Source: Phanerodontia chrysosporium (taxonomy: Eukaryota; Basidiomycota; Agaricomycetes; Polyporales; Phanerochaetaceae). Taken from it: a stretch of DNA of 64,000 nucleotides. A model generated the notes under the pieces. That model saw nothing but the letters and a program-made list of their open reading frames with translations. It ran no database searches and was not told the origin of the DNA. Each line of letters opens with the position of its first letter. Within the stretch, counting starts at the first letter, position 1. The DNA lies in the NCBI GenBank assembly GCA_001910725.1, contig MJGA01000004.1, positions 1,798,001 to 1,862,000 of the forward strand, written 5' to 3'. Of this stretch, positions 1-10,637 are shown one piece after another. The position numbers and the translations under genes are program-made.

Positions 1-741
1 AGGGGTGCAGGCCTCGCCCTCGAGGATCGCGGCTAGCGTCGTGACGAGATAGAATTGCGGTGGCATTAGCGCAATCTGCTTCGCCGCACACTCGCGCAGC
101 GCGGCCGCAGGATGCAGGAACCGCGCGGCGATGACCTCCTGCCCGCCGTCAGGAGTGGGAATGCGCTCGACCTTGTTGCCTACGGAGAAACCGGCCGCAG
201 GGGCGTTGTCGAGGAACGTGACGAAAAACTGCGTCTGAAACCTCCTGTGCGTGGGAGCGCACGTCAAACCTTGGAGAAGCCACAGGAGTAGGCAGTACAT
301 ACTTGGGTACATTCGGTGGCGTTACCCACTGGGTGAAGGGCAGGAGTGCCTGCCTGTCCAAGGCCAAGCGGTGATGCGCAAGGAAGTCTCGGAAAAGCAG
401 CTTCTGTGAATGGACCTCCTCCCGCGCTTTGTCCAGTTCCTGGTCACTCGGCCTGTGGCCGTCGGTAGCCTGGGCGAGGAGAAGCCCCGTCTCTTCGAAC
501 GTTTCTCGGACCGCTGTCTGGACGAGGTCTTCATCTTGCGTCACGTCAAAGTTACCCCCAGGGAAGACCTGTTATCGCTCGTAAGGGGCCCAGGAAGTTA
601 TGTCAAGAGCAGACTCACGTGCATTCCAGCAAAGGCACTAGATTTGGGGTTCCTGTGAACTAACAAGATCTCGTTGCGTGGGTTCACGACAATGAGACTC
701 GCCGAAGGCCGTGGCACTGCGGGTGTCTTCTGTGGGGCCAT
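1..741 (-). CDS. Nudix hydrolase, NUDT19/RPP-like (3' end cut off by window)
   Basis: This is a Nudix-fold hydrolase. The family cleaves nucleoside diphosphates linked to another moiety, and NUDT19-type members act on CoA and acyl-CoA in peroxisomes or mitochondria. I read three exons: 741-619, 568-303 and 244-1, joined by GT-AG introns of about 50-58 nt. The start ATG at 741 begins MAPQKTPAVPRPSASLIVVN. The first junction gives F-A-G-M-H-V-F-P-G-G, typical of the NUDT19 group. The Nudix core follows as R-E-T-F-E-E-T-G-L, matching REUxEExGU. After it comes the long insertion expected in NUDT19 relatives, including LLPFTQWVTPPNVPKRF and FLHPAAALRECAAKQIALMP. The C-terminus lies outside the window, so a peroxisomal signal cannot be judged. 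Family assignment is strong; substrate is inferred only. Confidence 0.85.
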
Positions 742-1755
742 TGTCTCTGTCCACCTCCGTCCAATCGTCCAGTGTGGTGCCTCTCTGCCTATCTGCAAGA
801 CACGGTGAAGTGCTGATGTTGTACGAAGGCGGAGAGTATGTCGTCCGCTCAGCGGCCTGGCATGTGATAGCATCCGGTGTTGCAAGGTGCGCGAAGAGGT
901 CGAGGGGCTGCTAATGCTGCTAGTTCACAAACAAGAACATCCGGAACTTCTTTCCGACTTGCACTGCACCCCCGCCGCCCCGACTGCAGAAAACACGAGG
1001 GCGATGCGGGGAAATGAACATGTGGGGGAGGTCGATGGCAACAACCGCTCACGCGTCGCTGGGGGCCACGGCGTCTCGCCGCCGGCAGATGCCGGGGTTG
1101 CTACTGAACGCCCGGGGCGCATCAGTGCCTTTCCTGGACCTTCTCCGCTGCCACGCTCGTTGTCTCGGACGGTGCGAGGCACGAGGGCTTTCCTCGAGGC
1201 TGTGCCTAGATTTGCCACCTCGTGCCTTTCATATACTCTGCTTTAGCCCGCGATGGTCGTGCCAAAGCGGCCGGTCGTCGCATTAATTGCGTGGTGCCAC
1301 TCCGCCACCGCGCCCACGTTTTCGCTCGACAAGGACGTTGCTGCGGGTTTGCTCGCTGGCCCGTCGGTCGATAAGCACGTTGCGTCTGATACCTCCCCAT
1401 CGATCAGATGGATCGGACTCCGAACATCATGCTCACATTGTACTGTAGCCCAGGTAGCCCATCTGGACAATACCCTCCGCCGGTACCTCAGGGTCCTGCT
1501 TCTATTGAGTGCATTTTGCCTTCGCTAGGACCCTGGTGTTGTGGCAATTTACTGCCTGCATTTTACCACCTGCTGTCAGCCACAGATCTGATGCGCGGCC
1601 CGACAGCAGATCGCTTTGCCTCGACGCAACGTGTCGTGGCCACATATTCACATCACTCGGCAGGCTCATGAACTCATAAAAGGATGCTCGCCGCTCGGAA
1701 GATTGTAAACAATTCCTCCCAATCTCCTCTCTTCCTGACGCCCCTACTCACCGCC
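742..1755. other. Intergenic stretch, divergent promoter region
   Basis: This lies between the minus-strand Nudix gene and the plus-strand gene starting at 1756. Short open frames exist on both strands, but none has splice-compatible extensions or recognisable motifs. I see no RNA gene or repeat. Confidence 0.5.
1675..1681 (+). promoter_or_regulatory. TATA-like element CATAAAA
   Basis: CATAAAA lies 75 bp upstream of the ATG at 1756. That spacing would allow a start site about 30 bp downstream plus a short leader. It argues against the ATG at 1684, which is only a few bases from the box. Confidence 0.4.
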
Positions 1756-3816
1756 ATGTCTAGCTCTACAGTTTCAACGGCTTCCGAACAACCCACGCCA
1801 CCCAGCCCGGGCAGCTCTCTTCCACGCAGCGCGAAGCCTCTGGCAGGGCTGGGCCGCTCCTGCTCAGCTCCTCTGATTGGCAGCGTCTCTGCTCCGATGC
1901 AGACTCGTCACGTCTGGAAGATTCAACACCACCCCATCACCTTTCTCAGCCCTCGGAAGCAGCAGGGCGCACCTTGTCTACAAAATATAGCAGAAGAAGA
2001 AGATGCTGAGCCTACGGAGAAGCCTGCTTTGAAGCCCGACGAACACACTGAAACGCTTGGGCCACAGCTCAACGGTGATACGGAGACCTCAGCAAGCCCC
2101 CTCGTGCAGGTCGCGAAAGACTGCCAACACGACGTAACTGCTCCCGCCACTCCGGTAGTTGGCAATGCTTCAACGCCTGCGCCTGCAGCGGTGCAAGCCA
2201 TCGCATCTGATGCACAGACTGAGGCCGAGACCGACACGGAGACCGAGTCTGTGTACCTACCGGCCACGCAAGACTACGACGCCGACGACGACAGCTCCTC
2301 TATCGCGAGCCACGACACTTTTTATACCGTTGACGATGGCAAGGACGACGACAACGACCTCCGTTTCCCTCCTGGCTTTATTCCTGGACAATGCTACACA
2401 GGCGGCATCGCTGGCTGGATGTATACTGAGGACCGCGATCCCTACGAGGTTTTCGCTGCCGCGCCCATCGAGGATCCTGTCGTTGTCTTGTCAGTGAGCG
2501 ACGCCGAAAACTGGGGTTGGGCTGCGCACGAGATCGTTCTACCAGTCCCAAAGGTATGCTTGCGACGCTTGGAAGCCATCGTGTACGTCACCCCTTTCTG
2601 TTCTTGCGTAATGTCACTAAGCTCTTGCGCAGGCCAGGTATTAGTGGAATGGACAATGCTAAACTCAGCAAAGTCAGAATTTCTGTCGCGCGGGCCTTGG
2701 CGCTGTGGCAAAGAGAGACACCGCAGCCTGAGGCTCAACCTCGGCATGTGCTCCGCGAGCGGGAACCTCAGGTCTCTCAGACCTCGGTCAACACTGTGCA
2801 TGAACTGCCGCCCTCCAGTAGCCCGCTGCACGGCTCGTCCTCGGATGTAGGCCTCGGTCATAACTCCAGCTCGCCATCGCAAATGTTCGACGACATCTTG
2901 TTCGGCACTATGCCTGGAAGCTACTACCCCGCATCTACTGCCTCTTCGCCAGAAGATCGGGCGCGACTAGGACATTAGGTTTTCTACCTCCTGGGTCATC
3001 CGCTCTTCCCTCGTCTTTGCCGTTGTCTCCCCGCCGCCACAACATACTAGGTCAGCAACGCTACAATCCGTACGGCCTCCACGCCACCGCGTCATCGTCT
3101 ACGGCGCAGCACATCGCGGTGTCCGTCCCTAAACATGCTTTGGCCGGTCCAGGGATGCTTACTGGCATGGGTATGCCTTGCCACCCTCGGCGGAGACAGC
3201 GGATGGCTGCCCCTGCGAACGGCCTTTACCCGAGTGGAATGTCTGCTGCTAACATGCACCTCGGACATACTAGTGCTCTTTCAGTCTCCTCTGCAATGCC
3301 GGCTGTGTCTTTCGGCACTGGGATCTCCTCTGGCTCTTACGCATCGGGCTCAGCTCACATGGTCAACCATCCGATGGCGACATTGGCCGCCGCCCCGACT
3401 CAGGGTCCCTCTGGGTATCAGACGACCGAGGGCTTCGGGCCAACAGCAATTTTCCCTGCGTCGTCTCTTGCTGATAACAATGGCGTTATCCCGGTCATGT
3501 ACTCCGCAAACAGCCGGGGTTCTGTGTTCCAGCAGCAGCCGCAGAATTTTGGGCCAGCGAATGGCTTCATGGGCGGGCAGATTAGAGAAGACGTGATGCT
3601 CCAACGCTTCTTGCCATCCGACTTGATATCGATGCCGGGCCAGTTCATCGAAGACCGTGCGCAGGCCCCGGGGGATCTCTCGTCGCGACTGTACGGCCAG
3701 ACGTATCAGACTCAGGTTCGTGTTCTCCCTCACATTGCGTAGCAGCGAGAAGTCTGAGCGATTGCTTGCAGAACGCCGGCCTGCCGTGGAATGGTCTGGG
3801 GAATACGAACTTCTGA
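1756..3816 (+). CDS. Hypothetical Ser/Pro/Thr-rich low-complexity protein
   Basis: I do not recognise a family. The ATG at 1756 (context caccgccATGTC) starts a Ser/Thr/Pro-rich protein with acidic patches (EEEDAEP, DADDDSSS) and no obvious transmembrane segment. An intron with a gtacgt donor at about 2587 and a ttgcgcag acceptor near 2632 joins I-V-P-G-I-S-G-M-D. A second intron after Q at about 3714 (acceptor cttgcag, exon from 3772) gives the C-terminus NAGLPWNGLGNTNF, stop 3814-3816. The frame is broken near 2959-2961: one extra G in the GGG run joins S-P-E-D-R to G-A-T-R-T-L-G-F-L-P-P-G and opens 240 further codons rich in Met, Gly and Ser. The middle region resembles disordered regulators; function is unknown. 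Confidence 0.6.
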
Positions 3817-4107
3817 GGTATCGCCAATGAACTTTGCCGGCCGCAGAGGTTGCACGTAATAGAAGCGACCGCCCTATGTTCTCGCCACTTCACATGCCTC
3901 TTCCACCCTAACTCTATGTTGCTTTCTGGATTCATGCGCCTCCGTTCTCTCGTTATCCGTAGTCTTTGTATATGCACCTCCTGTCAATGAGCTTATTCCA
4001 AGAATGCTAGGCCTGTTATGCGCAGCTCCTGTGCGCTGTTCGCGCAGCGTCCGTTTAGACTTTTGCTGGCACGGCGTTAGTGCCGAAACAGGGCGGCAGC
4101 GCCCAAT

Positions 4108-4134
4108 AGAGCATATCAGCTAGAGTAATTATTA
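4108..4134 (+). repeat. Left terminal inverted repeat of the Harbinger element
   Basis: It begins AGAGCATATCAGCTAGAGTA and continues with AT-rich sequence. It is preceded by AAT at 4105-4107 and pairs with the repeat at 7060-7084. Similarity to the inverted right end of the nested copy (5621 leftward) extends for roughly 48 bases, further than to its own partner. Confidence 0.9.
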
Positions 4135-4218
4135 CTGATTTTCTCCATCATGACCTCGACGATTTTGCATTGTGGTGCCATCACGTCATGTCGGTAGCTG
4201 TGGAGAGACCCCTGGCAC

Positions 4219-4225
4219 TTATAAG
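4219..4225 (+). promoter_or_regulatory. TATA box of the transposon SANT-like gene
   Basis: TTATAAG lies 52 bp before the ATG at 4277 and inside the transposon, so the element carries its own promoter for this gene. Confidence 0.55.
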
Positions 4226-4276
4226 CGCGACTGGACACGGTCCGAACGTGTTGGACGCGGCGAAACAGCATTCATC

Positions 4277-5440
4277 ATGTCTCCTTCGCCAACCATCGAG
4301 TATACCAGCCGGCATCCTCTGGGTCCCATGTCCCCTCAATCTCACACCGCTACGACTTTCGCATCATCGCCGTCCGCCCTTCAAAACGCGCAACCCGCAG
4401 CGTTGGGCGCCTCTGAGCAACTCTTCCCGCTTCCCACCACGTCCACGTCTACATCCTCGTTACCTACGATCACTACAGTCACCAGCACCCGACATGGCAG
4501 CGCAGAAGATGGTGCTCAAGATGACACATCCGTGTCTGACTCTGAGCCTGTAGAGCCCACCGAGCCGCAGTCCGGCAAGTCGACACGTACAAAGCGCAAG
4601 TTCAGCTCGAACGAGCTCGAAGAGCTCATTCGTGTCACTATCCAGCGGAACCCATGGGCAGCGAAGCACAAGGAGAAAGGGAAGGCATGGGATGAAGTTC
4701 GTGCCACTCTGCAGAGCACGGGGCTGTGTGAGGGTACGAGCTCTGCCACACTGCGAAACAAGGTGGAAAACATGATCAAATGGCATACGGTGCGTGGTCC
4801 TTAAGGGTTTCCTGTCCTCACACTGATGATCTGTAGGACCCAGAGTCTGGTGCAGGCAAGACTATGGCCAACGAACTGTCTCCCGGCTCGATGATCACAC
4901 TCAGTGCACTTGTCGATCGCGCCTACCTCTTGAAGGTTGATGCCCAGAACATGACTGATGCACAGAAGGAGAAGGCACGAAAGGTGCGCGATCTCATGGT
5001 TAACTATATATATACTAACGTCCCACCAGAAAGATGAAGAGGACCGCGTCGGTGGTGAGGCAATCCGGAATGCGGCACTCACTGTCTTTCGCAAGCGCAA
5101 GTCAGACGGAAGGACCACGCCTGCCTCCACCGACGTCTCAGACGCCGAGAACGAAGATCCTACGACACCGAGGAAGAAGAAGAAGACTCACCGTGTGTCG
5201 AGGTCAGGCTCTAGCGCGCTCAATGCTCTCGAGCGAGAGGAGCGTGACATTGAGTTCAGCCGCCGCATGCTTGAGCTCATGGAAAGGTCTGAGCGGAGAC
5301 AAGAGGAGATGCAGAAGCAGATGCTGGATGTGCTACGTGAGAGTCAGCGGACTACGGCAGAGGCTTACGAGCGAGTTGCAGTAACCATCCTAGGTGCATT
5401 GAAGGACATTGTATGTGCAGACAGTAGAAACTCGGAGTAA
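4277..5440 (+). CDS. Transposon Myb/SANT-like DNA-binding protein (Harbinger ORF1)
   Basis: Three exons, 4277-4789, 4837-4983 and 5030-5440, are joined by GT-AG introns in phase 0. The N-terminus is Ser/Thr/Pro-rich. A Myb/SANT-like helical domain follows at about residues 110-170, with F-S-S-N-E-L-E-E-L-I-R and N-P-W-A-A-K-H-K-E-K-G-K-A-W-D-E-V. A basic stretch (PRKKKKTHRV) is a likely nuclear localisation signal, and the C-terminus is a coiled coil (DIEFSRRMLELMERSERRQE). In Harbinger elements such a partner recruits the transposase to DNA and the nucleus. The stop codon at 5438-5440 touches the insertion site of the nested 179-bp element. The role is inferred from family knowledge and from its place inside the inverted repeats. 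Confidence 0.8.
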
Positions 5441-5442
5441 AT

Positions 5443-5621
5443 AGAGCATATCAGCTAGAGTATTTATTACCGGATCCATAATACAAACTGGCACTTCGCA
5501 TGATGAAAAATAGGCGGGTTTCAAGCGGGTGTCCACTGGTGGTGTTGGGAGCTCCATGATGTAAAACTCGCTGGGCCATGATGAAGAAACTCCGTGATAA
5601 TTATTCCAGCTGATATGCTCT
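5443..5621. mobile_element. Nested 179-bp MITE-like element sharing the Harbinger ends
   Basis: A second pair of the same inverted ends lies between the two transposon genes. The left end, AGAGCATATCAGCTAGAGTA at 5443, faces a right end whose reverse complement starts AGAGCATATCAGCTGGAATA. AAT flanks both sides (5440-5442 and 5622-5624). There is no coding capacity. The inverted right end resembles the parent's left end over about 48 bases, so it looks like an internally deleted derivative that landed in its own parent. An alternative is that the whole interval is a composite of two overlapping elements, since all four ends have AAT next to them. Confidence 0.75.
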
Positions 5622-5634
5622 AATAACCAGTATA

Positions 5635-6905
5635 TTAGTCATGGAAATAGTCATAGATTGTAGGTGGAGGACATTCAAAGTACTGTGCTACTTGGTTTGG
5701 CCGGAAACAGTTCATGGCGTTGGTCATGAGTACACCAAAACGATAGTAACGTCCTCCTGGTGAAGAAAACACCCGGATCTTCCAAGATGCTCGCAGAAAC
5801 TCCCAGTTGTTCAACACCACTCCAAATCCATGCTCGACCTCTATTCGCACTGACGCCATGCGGTTATTGAACTCCAGCTCTTCTTGGGTACGTCCACCAG
5901 AGTCAGCGAAGGGGCTGATGAGACAAGGCGAGATGCCGTATGCTGGGTCTCCGTACAGCTGGTAGTAACGCTGCGCAGGCGGGTCTTCAGGGCTTGAATC
6001 AGGGCGTATCGCATATTTGGCACACTTCTCGAGTATCTTGCTGTCCTTTACAAGGTGTCCGTCTGCACGTCGTCCCTCGACTGGACCGTGTAGGTTGCCG
6101 AATATACCGTTGGGTAGTACCACAGCTTGATACTTGAGTGCGTGTACCTTCTTGTGACCGCTGTATGCGACACGTTGATGTTGCGTTGGTCGACTAATCT
6201 CCCGGATGGTGCAGTCAATGAATCCCCAAACACCAGACAACGGTGCCCCACGATTGAAGACTGCACGCGCGTACCGCTCAAGGTTGTTGGGATGCAGCAG
6301 TCGTTCATGATCATAGTCGAGAAGGTGCCCCCAGCGCACATCCACATAGTGAACCACCCAGTTCACAACCTCTGATATAGCTGACTGCTGTCGTCGATAT
6401 ATGATGGACAATGCTAACTGACTACATGCCGACCGAAATCGTGCACACGTCAATGCAAGTGCCTCAAAGCAATCAAAGCGGTTTCGACTTGGTGTGACAA
6501 TCACTTCAGGAAGCCTCAAGGCTTCGACAAGCTCAGCCAGTTCTTCATAGATGAACCTATGTTGGTCATAACTTATATAGGTGACAGAATGTTGCAGCTC
6601 AGTGTAAACTAGACGTACCCGAAACGCCATCTAGCTTTCTCCATGGGAAGACCCTGAACCCACTCCCTCGTGATCCTTCGACCATCAATCCCTGGATAGC
6701 CCCGGAGGTGCTGCAGCAGGGCTCGCTCACGCCGGCTGTGCTCGTTGTAATGTGTTACAGTGGGCGTATGCAAGCGCTCTCCAAGAGCTTGTGTAGGCGA
6801 TGTGCTACTAGTGGCTGTAGTGGCGAAAGCTGCAGGTGTTGGTGCGGGTGGAGGAGCCAGAAGAAGGGGAAGAAGCGCAAGTAGAGGCTGGGTGGCTGTA
6901 GGCAT
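5635..6905 (-). CDS. PIF/Harbinger DDE transposase (HARBI1-like)
   Basis: This is the transposase of the element. Exon 1 (6905-6619) and exon 2 (6556-5635) flank a 62-nt intron with a gtacgt donor. The junction reads W-R-F-G-F-I-Y-E-E-L-A-E-L, equivalent to the F-R-M-S region that starts the helical domain in this superfamily. The DDE domain has first Asp in G-F-I-D-C-T, second Asp in Y-G-D-P-A-Y-G-I and the Glu in R-I-E-V-E-H-G-F-G, with a G-H-K-K-V-H-A-L-K-Y strand between. The triad and spacing match DDE_Tnp_4. The N-terminus is Pro/Ala-rich. At about 400 residues it is full length, and no stop or frame break is seen. Confidence 0.9.
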
Positions 6906-7059
6906 AATCGGGAGGGGTAGTGCACAAGACGAAGATGAGGATGTTCACGGCGCGACGCGTCCCATTTCGCAGCTCAACGGAGCTGGGCGCCGCGGACCCC
7001 AAACACCTCTGGCCCATTTTTCATCATGCATGGCGCCGATTCATATCACGGCCCCAACG

Positions 7060-7084
7060 ATAATTACTCTAGCTGATAAGCTCT
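7060..7084 (-). repeat. Right terminal inverted repeat of the Harbinger element
   Basis: Read on the minus strand it begins AGAGCTTATCAGCTAGAGTA, one mismatch from the left end. It is followed by AAT at 7085-7087. Confidence 0.9.
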
Positions 7085-7230
7085 AATTGCAAGGCTCCGT
7101 CCCGAACGAGCCCACGGATCACGTCCTCCGGTCCGCCGGGCGGGTCTTGTCCCGACCCCAAGCTCAAGCTCTGCGCTAGCCCCCGCACGTCCTGCCACCG
7201 TCGACGTCCACCACGAAAAAAACACTCCCC

Positions 7231-9085
7231 ATGTCTGCGACACGTCTCCTCGCCCGCACGTCCCTCAGAGCCCCCCTCGCCCGCCCTCAGGGGCTCGCCC
7301 TCCCCGCGAGACGCCACGCCTCGTTCTACAACACTGCGCTGGCAGGCCTCACCGAAGACCAGGCAGAGGTGCGCGACCACCCCCTGTCCCAGCGCGCAGC
7401 CCTGACCCCGCACCACAGTTCAGAGAAGCCGTGAGCGAGTTTGCAGAGAAGGAGGTCGCGCCCCGCGCCGCCGAGATCGACAGGACGAATACCTTCCCCA
7501 TCGTACGTGCGGTCATCCATGCGTCATGCACACACAGCTGAGATGCGGTCCCTGCAGGATCTCTGGCCGAAGCTGGGCGAGATGGGCCTTCTCGGCATCA
7601 CCTGCTCGCCGGAGTACGGCGGCCTCGGACTGGGCTACTTCAACCACACGCTCGCGATGGAGGAGCTCTCACGCGCATCGGGCTCAGTAGCCCTGTCGTA
7701 CGGCGCACACTCTAACCTGTGTGTCAATCAGGTGAGTGTGTGCCCCTTGCTGCGCAGTCCGCTCTGCTCGGTACCGACCCCCCGCGACGCCAGATCCACC
7801 GCTGGGGCACAGACGCACAGAAGAAGAAGTACCTGCCCGACCTGATCTCGGGGAAAAAGGTCGGCAGCCTCGCGATGAGCGAGCCGGGCAGCGGCAGTGA
7901 CGTGGTCAGTATGAAATTGCGTGCCGACAAGGTGGACGGCGGGTATAAACTTAACGGCAACAAGTTCTGGTGAGAAGCGCATCTCCTTACGTCCGCCCGA
8001 TACCCCCCACATACCGACGCTGCGCGGATCGACGCAGGATAACGAACGGGCCGACCGCCTCGACGCTTGTCGTGTACGCGAAGACGCTGCCTGATGCGGG
8101 CTCCAAGGGCATCACCGCGTTCATTATCGAGAAGGGCTTCGCCGGTTTCTCCACGCATCAGAAGCTGGACAAGTTCGGCATGCGAGGCAGCGACACCTGC
8201 GAGCTCGTGTTCGAAGACTGCTTCGTCCCCGAAGGTTCGTACTCTCGCGCTGTGCCGCCCGCAACACCCGTACTGAGCGCGTTTCCAGAGAACGTCTTGG
8301 GCCCGGTGAACAAGGGTGCTGCGGTCTTGATGTCCGGTCTCGACCTGGAGCGTCTTGTCCTCAGTGGCGGTCCTCTTGGGTGCGTATCTCAAATTCACAG
8401 CCCCGTGTCGTGACTTACGTTGGCTGTGTGTAGTCTCATGCAAGCTGGTGGGTCTCAGTATGCCCTTGTGTGCATCGCACGTTCGCCGTTGCCAATCACT
8501 GACCGGTCCTACTTTACCCCTTTAGCCTTCGATTATGCCGTCGAGTACGTACATGATAGGAAACAGTTTGGTGTCCCGTTGGGTCGTTCCAACTCATGCA
8601 GGGTGCGTGTTGCGGCTCGCAACAGCCATGCACATCTGAAAATTGACGCTGCTCCAGGCAAGATCGCGGATATGTACACAAAGATGAACGCCTCGCGCTC
8701 GTACGTGTACGCAGTGGCGCGCGCCTGTGACGCCGGCAAGGTCAGCAGGAGGGTGCGTATTCCGGTCGTCGTTGCCTGGTGATAACCCCCAAGCTAAGTC
8801 GTTTTAGGATTGCGCGGGTGCGATCCTGTACTCCTCTGACAGAGCGGTCGAGGTCGCGATGGAGGCGATGCAATGTCTTGGGGGCAACGGCTACATCAAC
8901 GGTTAGTCCCTATTTCCCCCATGGACGCGCAGTTTCCTGACCCGCGGGCGCGCGGTGCAACAGACTATCCTGTAGGGCGCATCCTCCGTGACTCGCGCCT
9001 GTACACGGTTGGCGCGGGCACGCAGGAAATCCGGCGGATGCTCATCGGCCGTGAGTTCAACGAGGAGCTCAAGGGGAGATCGTGA
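7231..9085 (+). CDS. IVD: Isovaleryl-CoA dehydrogenase, mitochondrial
   Basis: This flavoprotein oxidises isovaleryl-CoA to 3-methylcrotonyl-CoA in leucine degradation, passing electrons to ETF. I place ten introns, all GT-AG. The Arg-rich N-terminus ([20 protein letters not shown]) is a mitochondrial leader. Landmarks in order are [27 protein letters not shown] (acyl-CoA dehydrogenase signature 1), [12 protein letters not shown], whose Glu corresponds to the catalytic base of IVD, and [10 protein letters not shown] (signature 2). The tail is [13 protein letters not shown]. One base is missing: in the GGG run at 8581-8583 an extra G is needed so that V-P-L-G continues into S-F-Q-L-M-Q-G-K. 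I read this as an assembly error, since every other exon is intact. Confidence 0.95.
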
Positions 9086-10637
9086 TCTGGGCCTTTTCAA
9101 TTGCACGGCGTTCTCTCCGGACGGGTCACGGAAATCAGTCCGGATCGTCGGAAGCATGTGGACTGGGATTGTCGAGGCTGGACGTGAAAGGCAGGAGTGA
9201 ACGCTTGCGGAGGGGTTGATATTGAGCAAGCGCACACATCATCTGTGACCAATGTAAACTACCAATGACGACGCAGGGATGCTTTCAACGGACGCCGTGC
9301 GTAACCGTTCAGCCTGGCCAGGCGGGCGATATCGTTCAAAGACACGCGCTTCGGCCAGGCCGTCGCGCTTCCTCTGGTTGCTTGGACTTGCCCCTTTGAG
9401 CAGAAGCTCTCTGCAGCCGCAGGGCGTGGCAGAGGACTCGCCCGGCGTTATCCACACAAGGCCGGGCGGATGCTTTTGAGCTGTCGCGCGCTCAGCGGTG
9501 GGGACACGGACGAGTCATGCGCGAGTGGTGAGCAATTGCGCCACGCGTCATCGCGCGGGCTCTTGGTCAGCTCCTATGCGTGCAGGCCTCGTCCGCCAAG
9601 ACGCGGTCGTCGCCCGCAGGCCCATGTCGCGCCCTGCAGCGTGGCAGTGACATGAGAAGCGTTGCCGTAAAGGTCTGGGAAGGGCCGCGGAGAAAACCAG
9701 GAGGGGTGCAGCAGATCTCCTGCACGCGGGTTATGCATGGGATTCCAGCAGCGCAATGTTCGTCGTCGCCCGCCCTCGCGATGACTGCATGACGGCGTCA
9801 TCGCGCGAGCCCCATGCAAGGTCCGATCGTATCACAGACACTAGAGTTAGTGCCTGTGTGGTGGGCATGCTGAAACTAAGACGCCGGCGCTCGGCACTTG
9901 CGCTGCCAGAAACGCGCAAGGCTGGCGGCGGGAGCGCGAGCCGCGAGCCCCTCGGACGGTGCAAGGCGGGCACCCGGGAGGACCTGCGACTGGCTGCAGC
10001 GCAGTGGGATCTGGACAGAGACCATGCATGCCTCTGGAGGGCTTTCTTGCCCAAGTGGAGCTGCGGGATGCCGACATGAAGATTAAAGCCTGGGCAGTGG
10101 GCGACGACGGCAGTAGCCTTCGAACGGCCGCACAGGAAGCGTATAGGTGGCCACGCGTGATAGCCGTTTCTTCTTCCATGCTAGGCTTCGCGCCGCGCAT
10201 AATTGCAGAGTAAAGCCTGGCTAGTTTATCCAGACCATCGATCGTGGCGGGCTACATGTGCGTTTCAAGTTCTAGGGTGCTGCTGGGTCGGGCGCCACCG
10301 CGTTATTCGAATATCGCGCAGCCGCGACCTCCTTTCGTGTCCGAAGTCTACTCGGTTTTCATACACGTCTGACACCCCGAGTCCGCTTCTCGGTGGTTTT
10401 AACGCCTTGCATTCAGCGAACCCCTAACTGCAGAGCGGCTGACCGTGAGCTGCCTGAGATGTGGCTGAGGCCAGATTCCACCTGATAGGGACAGCCTGCC
10501 GCCGTTATATGTAGCACGCCGGGCGAGCCTCGTTATTTCATGCGCCACTTCTCTCTGTTCGAGTGAGAGGTGATCGCTGCATACCCAATATCCCATACCC
10601 CCTCTCCTTCCCCTCCCCCTCCCCCTGACCCTGAGCA
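9086..10637. other. Gene-free stretch of about 1.5 kb
   Basis: This is GC-rich sequence between IVD and the Zn(2)Cys(6) gene. Only short overlapping open frames occur, without splice-consistent partners, domains, tRNA-like folds or clear repeats. Pyrimidine-rich sequence just before 10638 (cctctccttcccctcc) is probably the leader of the next gene. Confidence 0.5.

Larger units (their letters stand above)
4108..7084. mobile_element. PIF/Harbinger-type DNA transposon, apparently complete
   Basis: The ends are inverted repeats. The left end begins AGAGCATATCAGCTAGAGTA, and the reverse complement of the right end (7084 to 7060) differs at one position over 25 bases. Both ends are flanked by AAT (4105-4107 and 7085-7087), consistent with a 3-bp target duplication. 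The element is 2,977 bp and carries two opposed genes: a Myb/SANT-like DNA-binding ORF (plus) and a DDE transposase (minus). This two-ORF design is characteristic of the PIF/Harbinger superfamily. The canonical duplication there is TWA, so AAT is slightly unusual. Both ORFs are open after splicing and the DDE triad is present, so the copy may be active or recently active. Confidence 0.88.

Noticed and set aside
1684..1755. ATG at 1684 as start of the Ser/Pro-rich protein
   Set aside because: It lies directly at a TATA-like box, while the ATG at 1756 has a much better initiation context.
4105..4110. TTA/TAA target duplication for the Harbinger element
   Set aside because: The flanks are AAT on both sides of both element pairs. 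Shifting the boundary by one base gives non-matching flanks (CAA and ATT).
7231..9085. IVD as a pseudogene
   Set aside because: Only one base is missing, in a G run, and the same lesion occurs in many unrelated genes of the window. All splice sites and active-site residues are intact.
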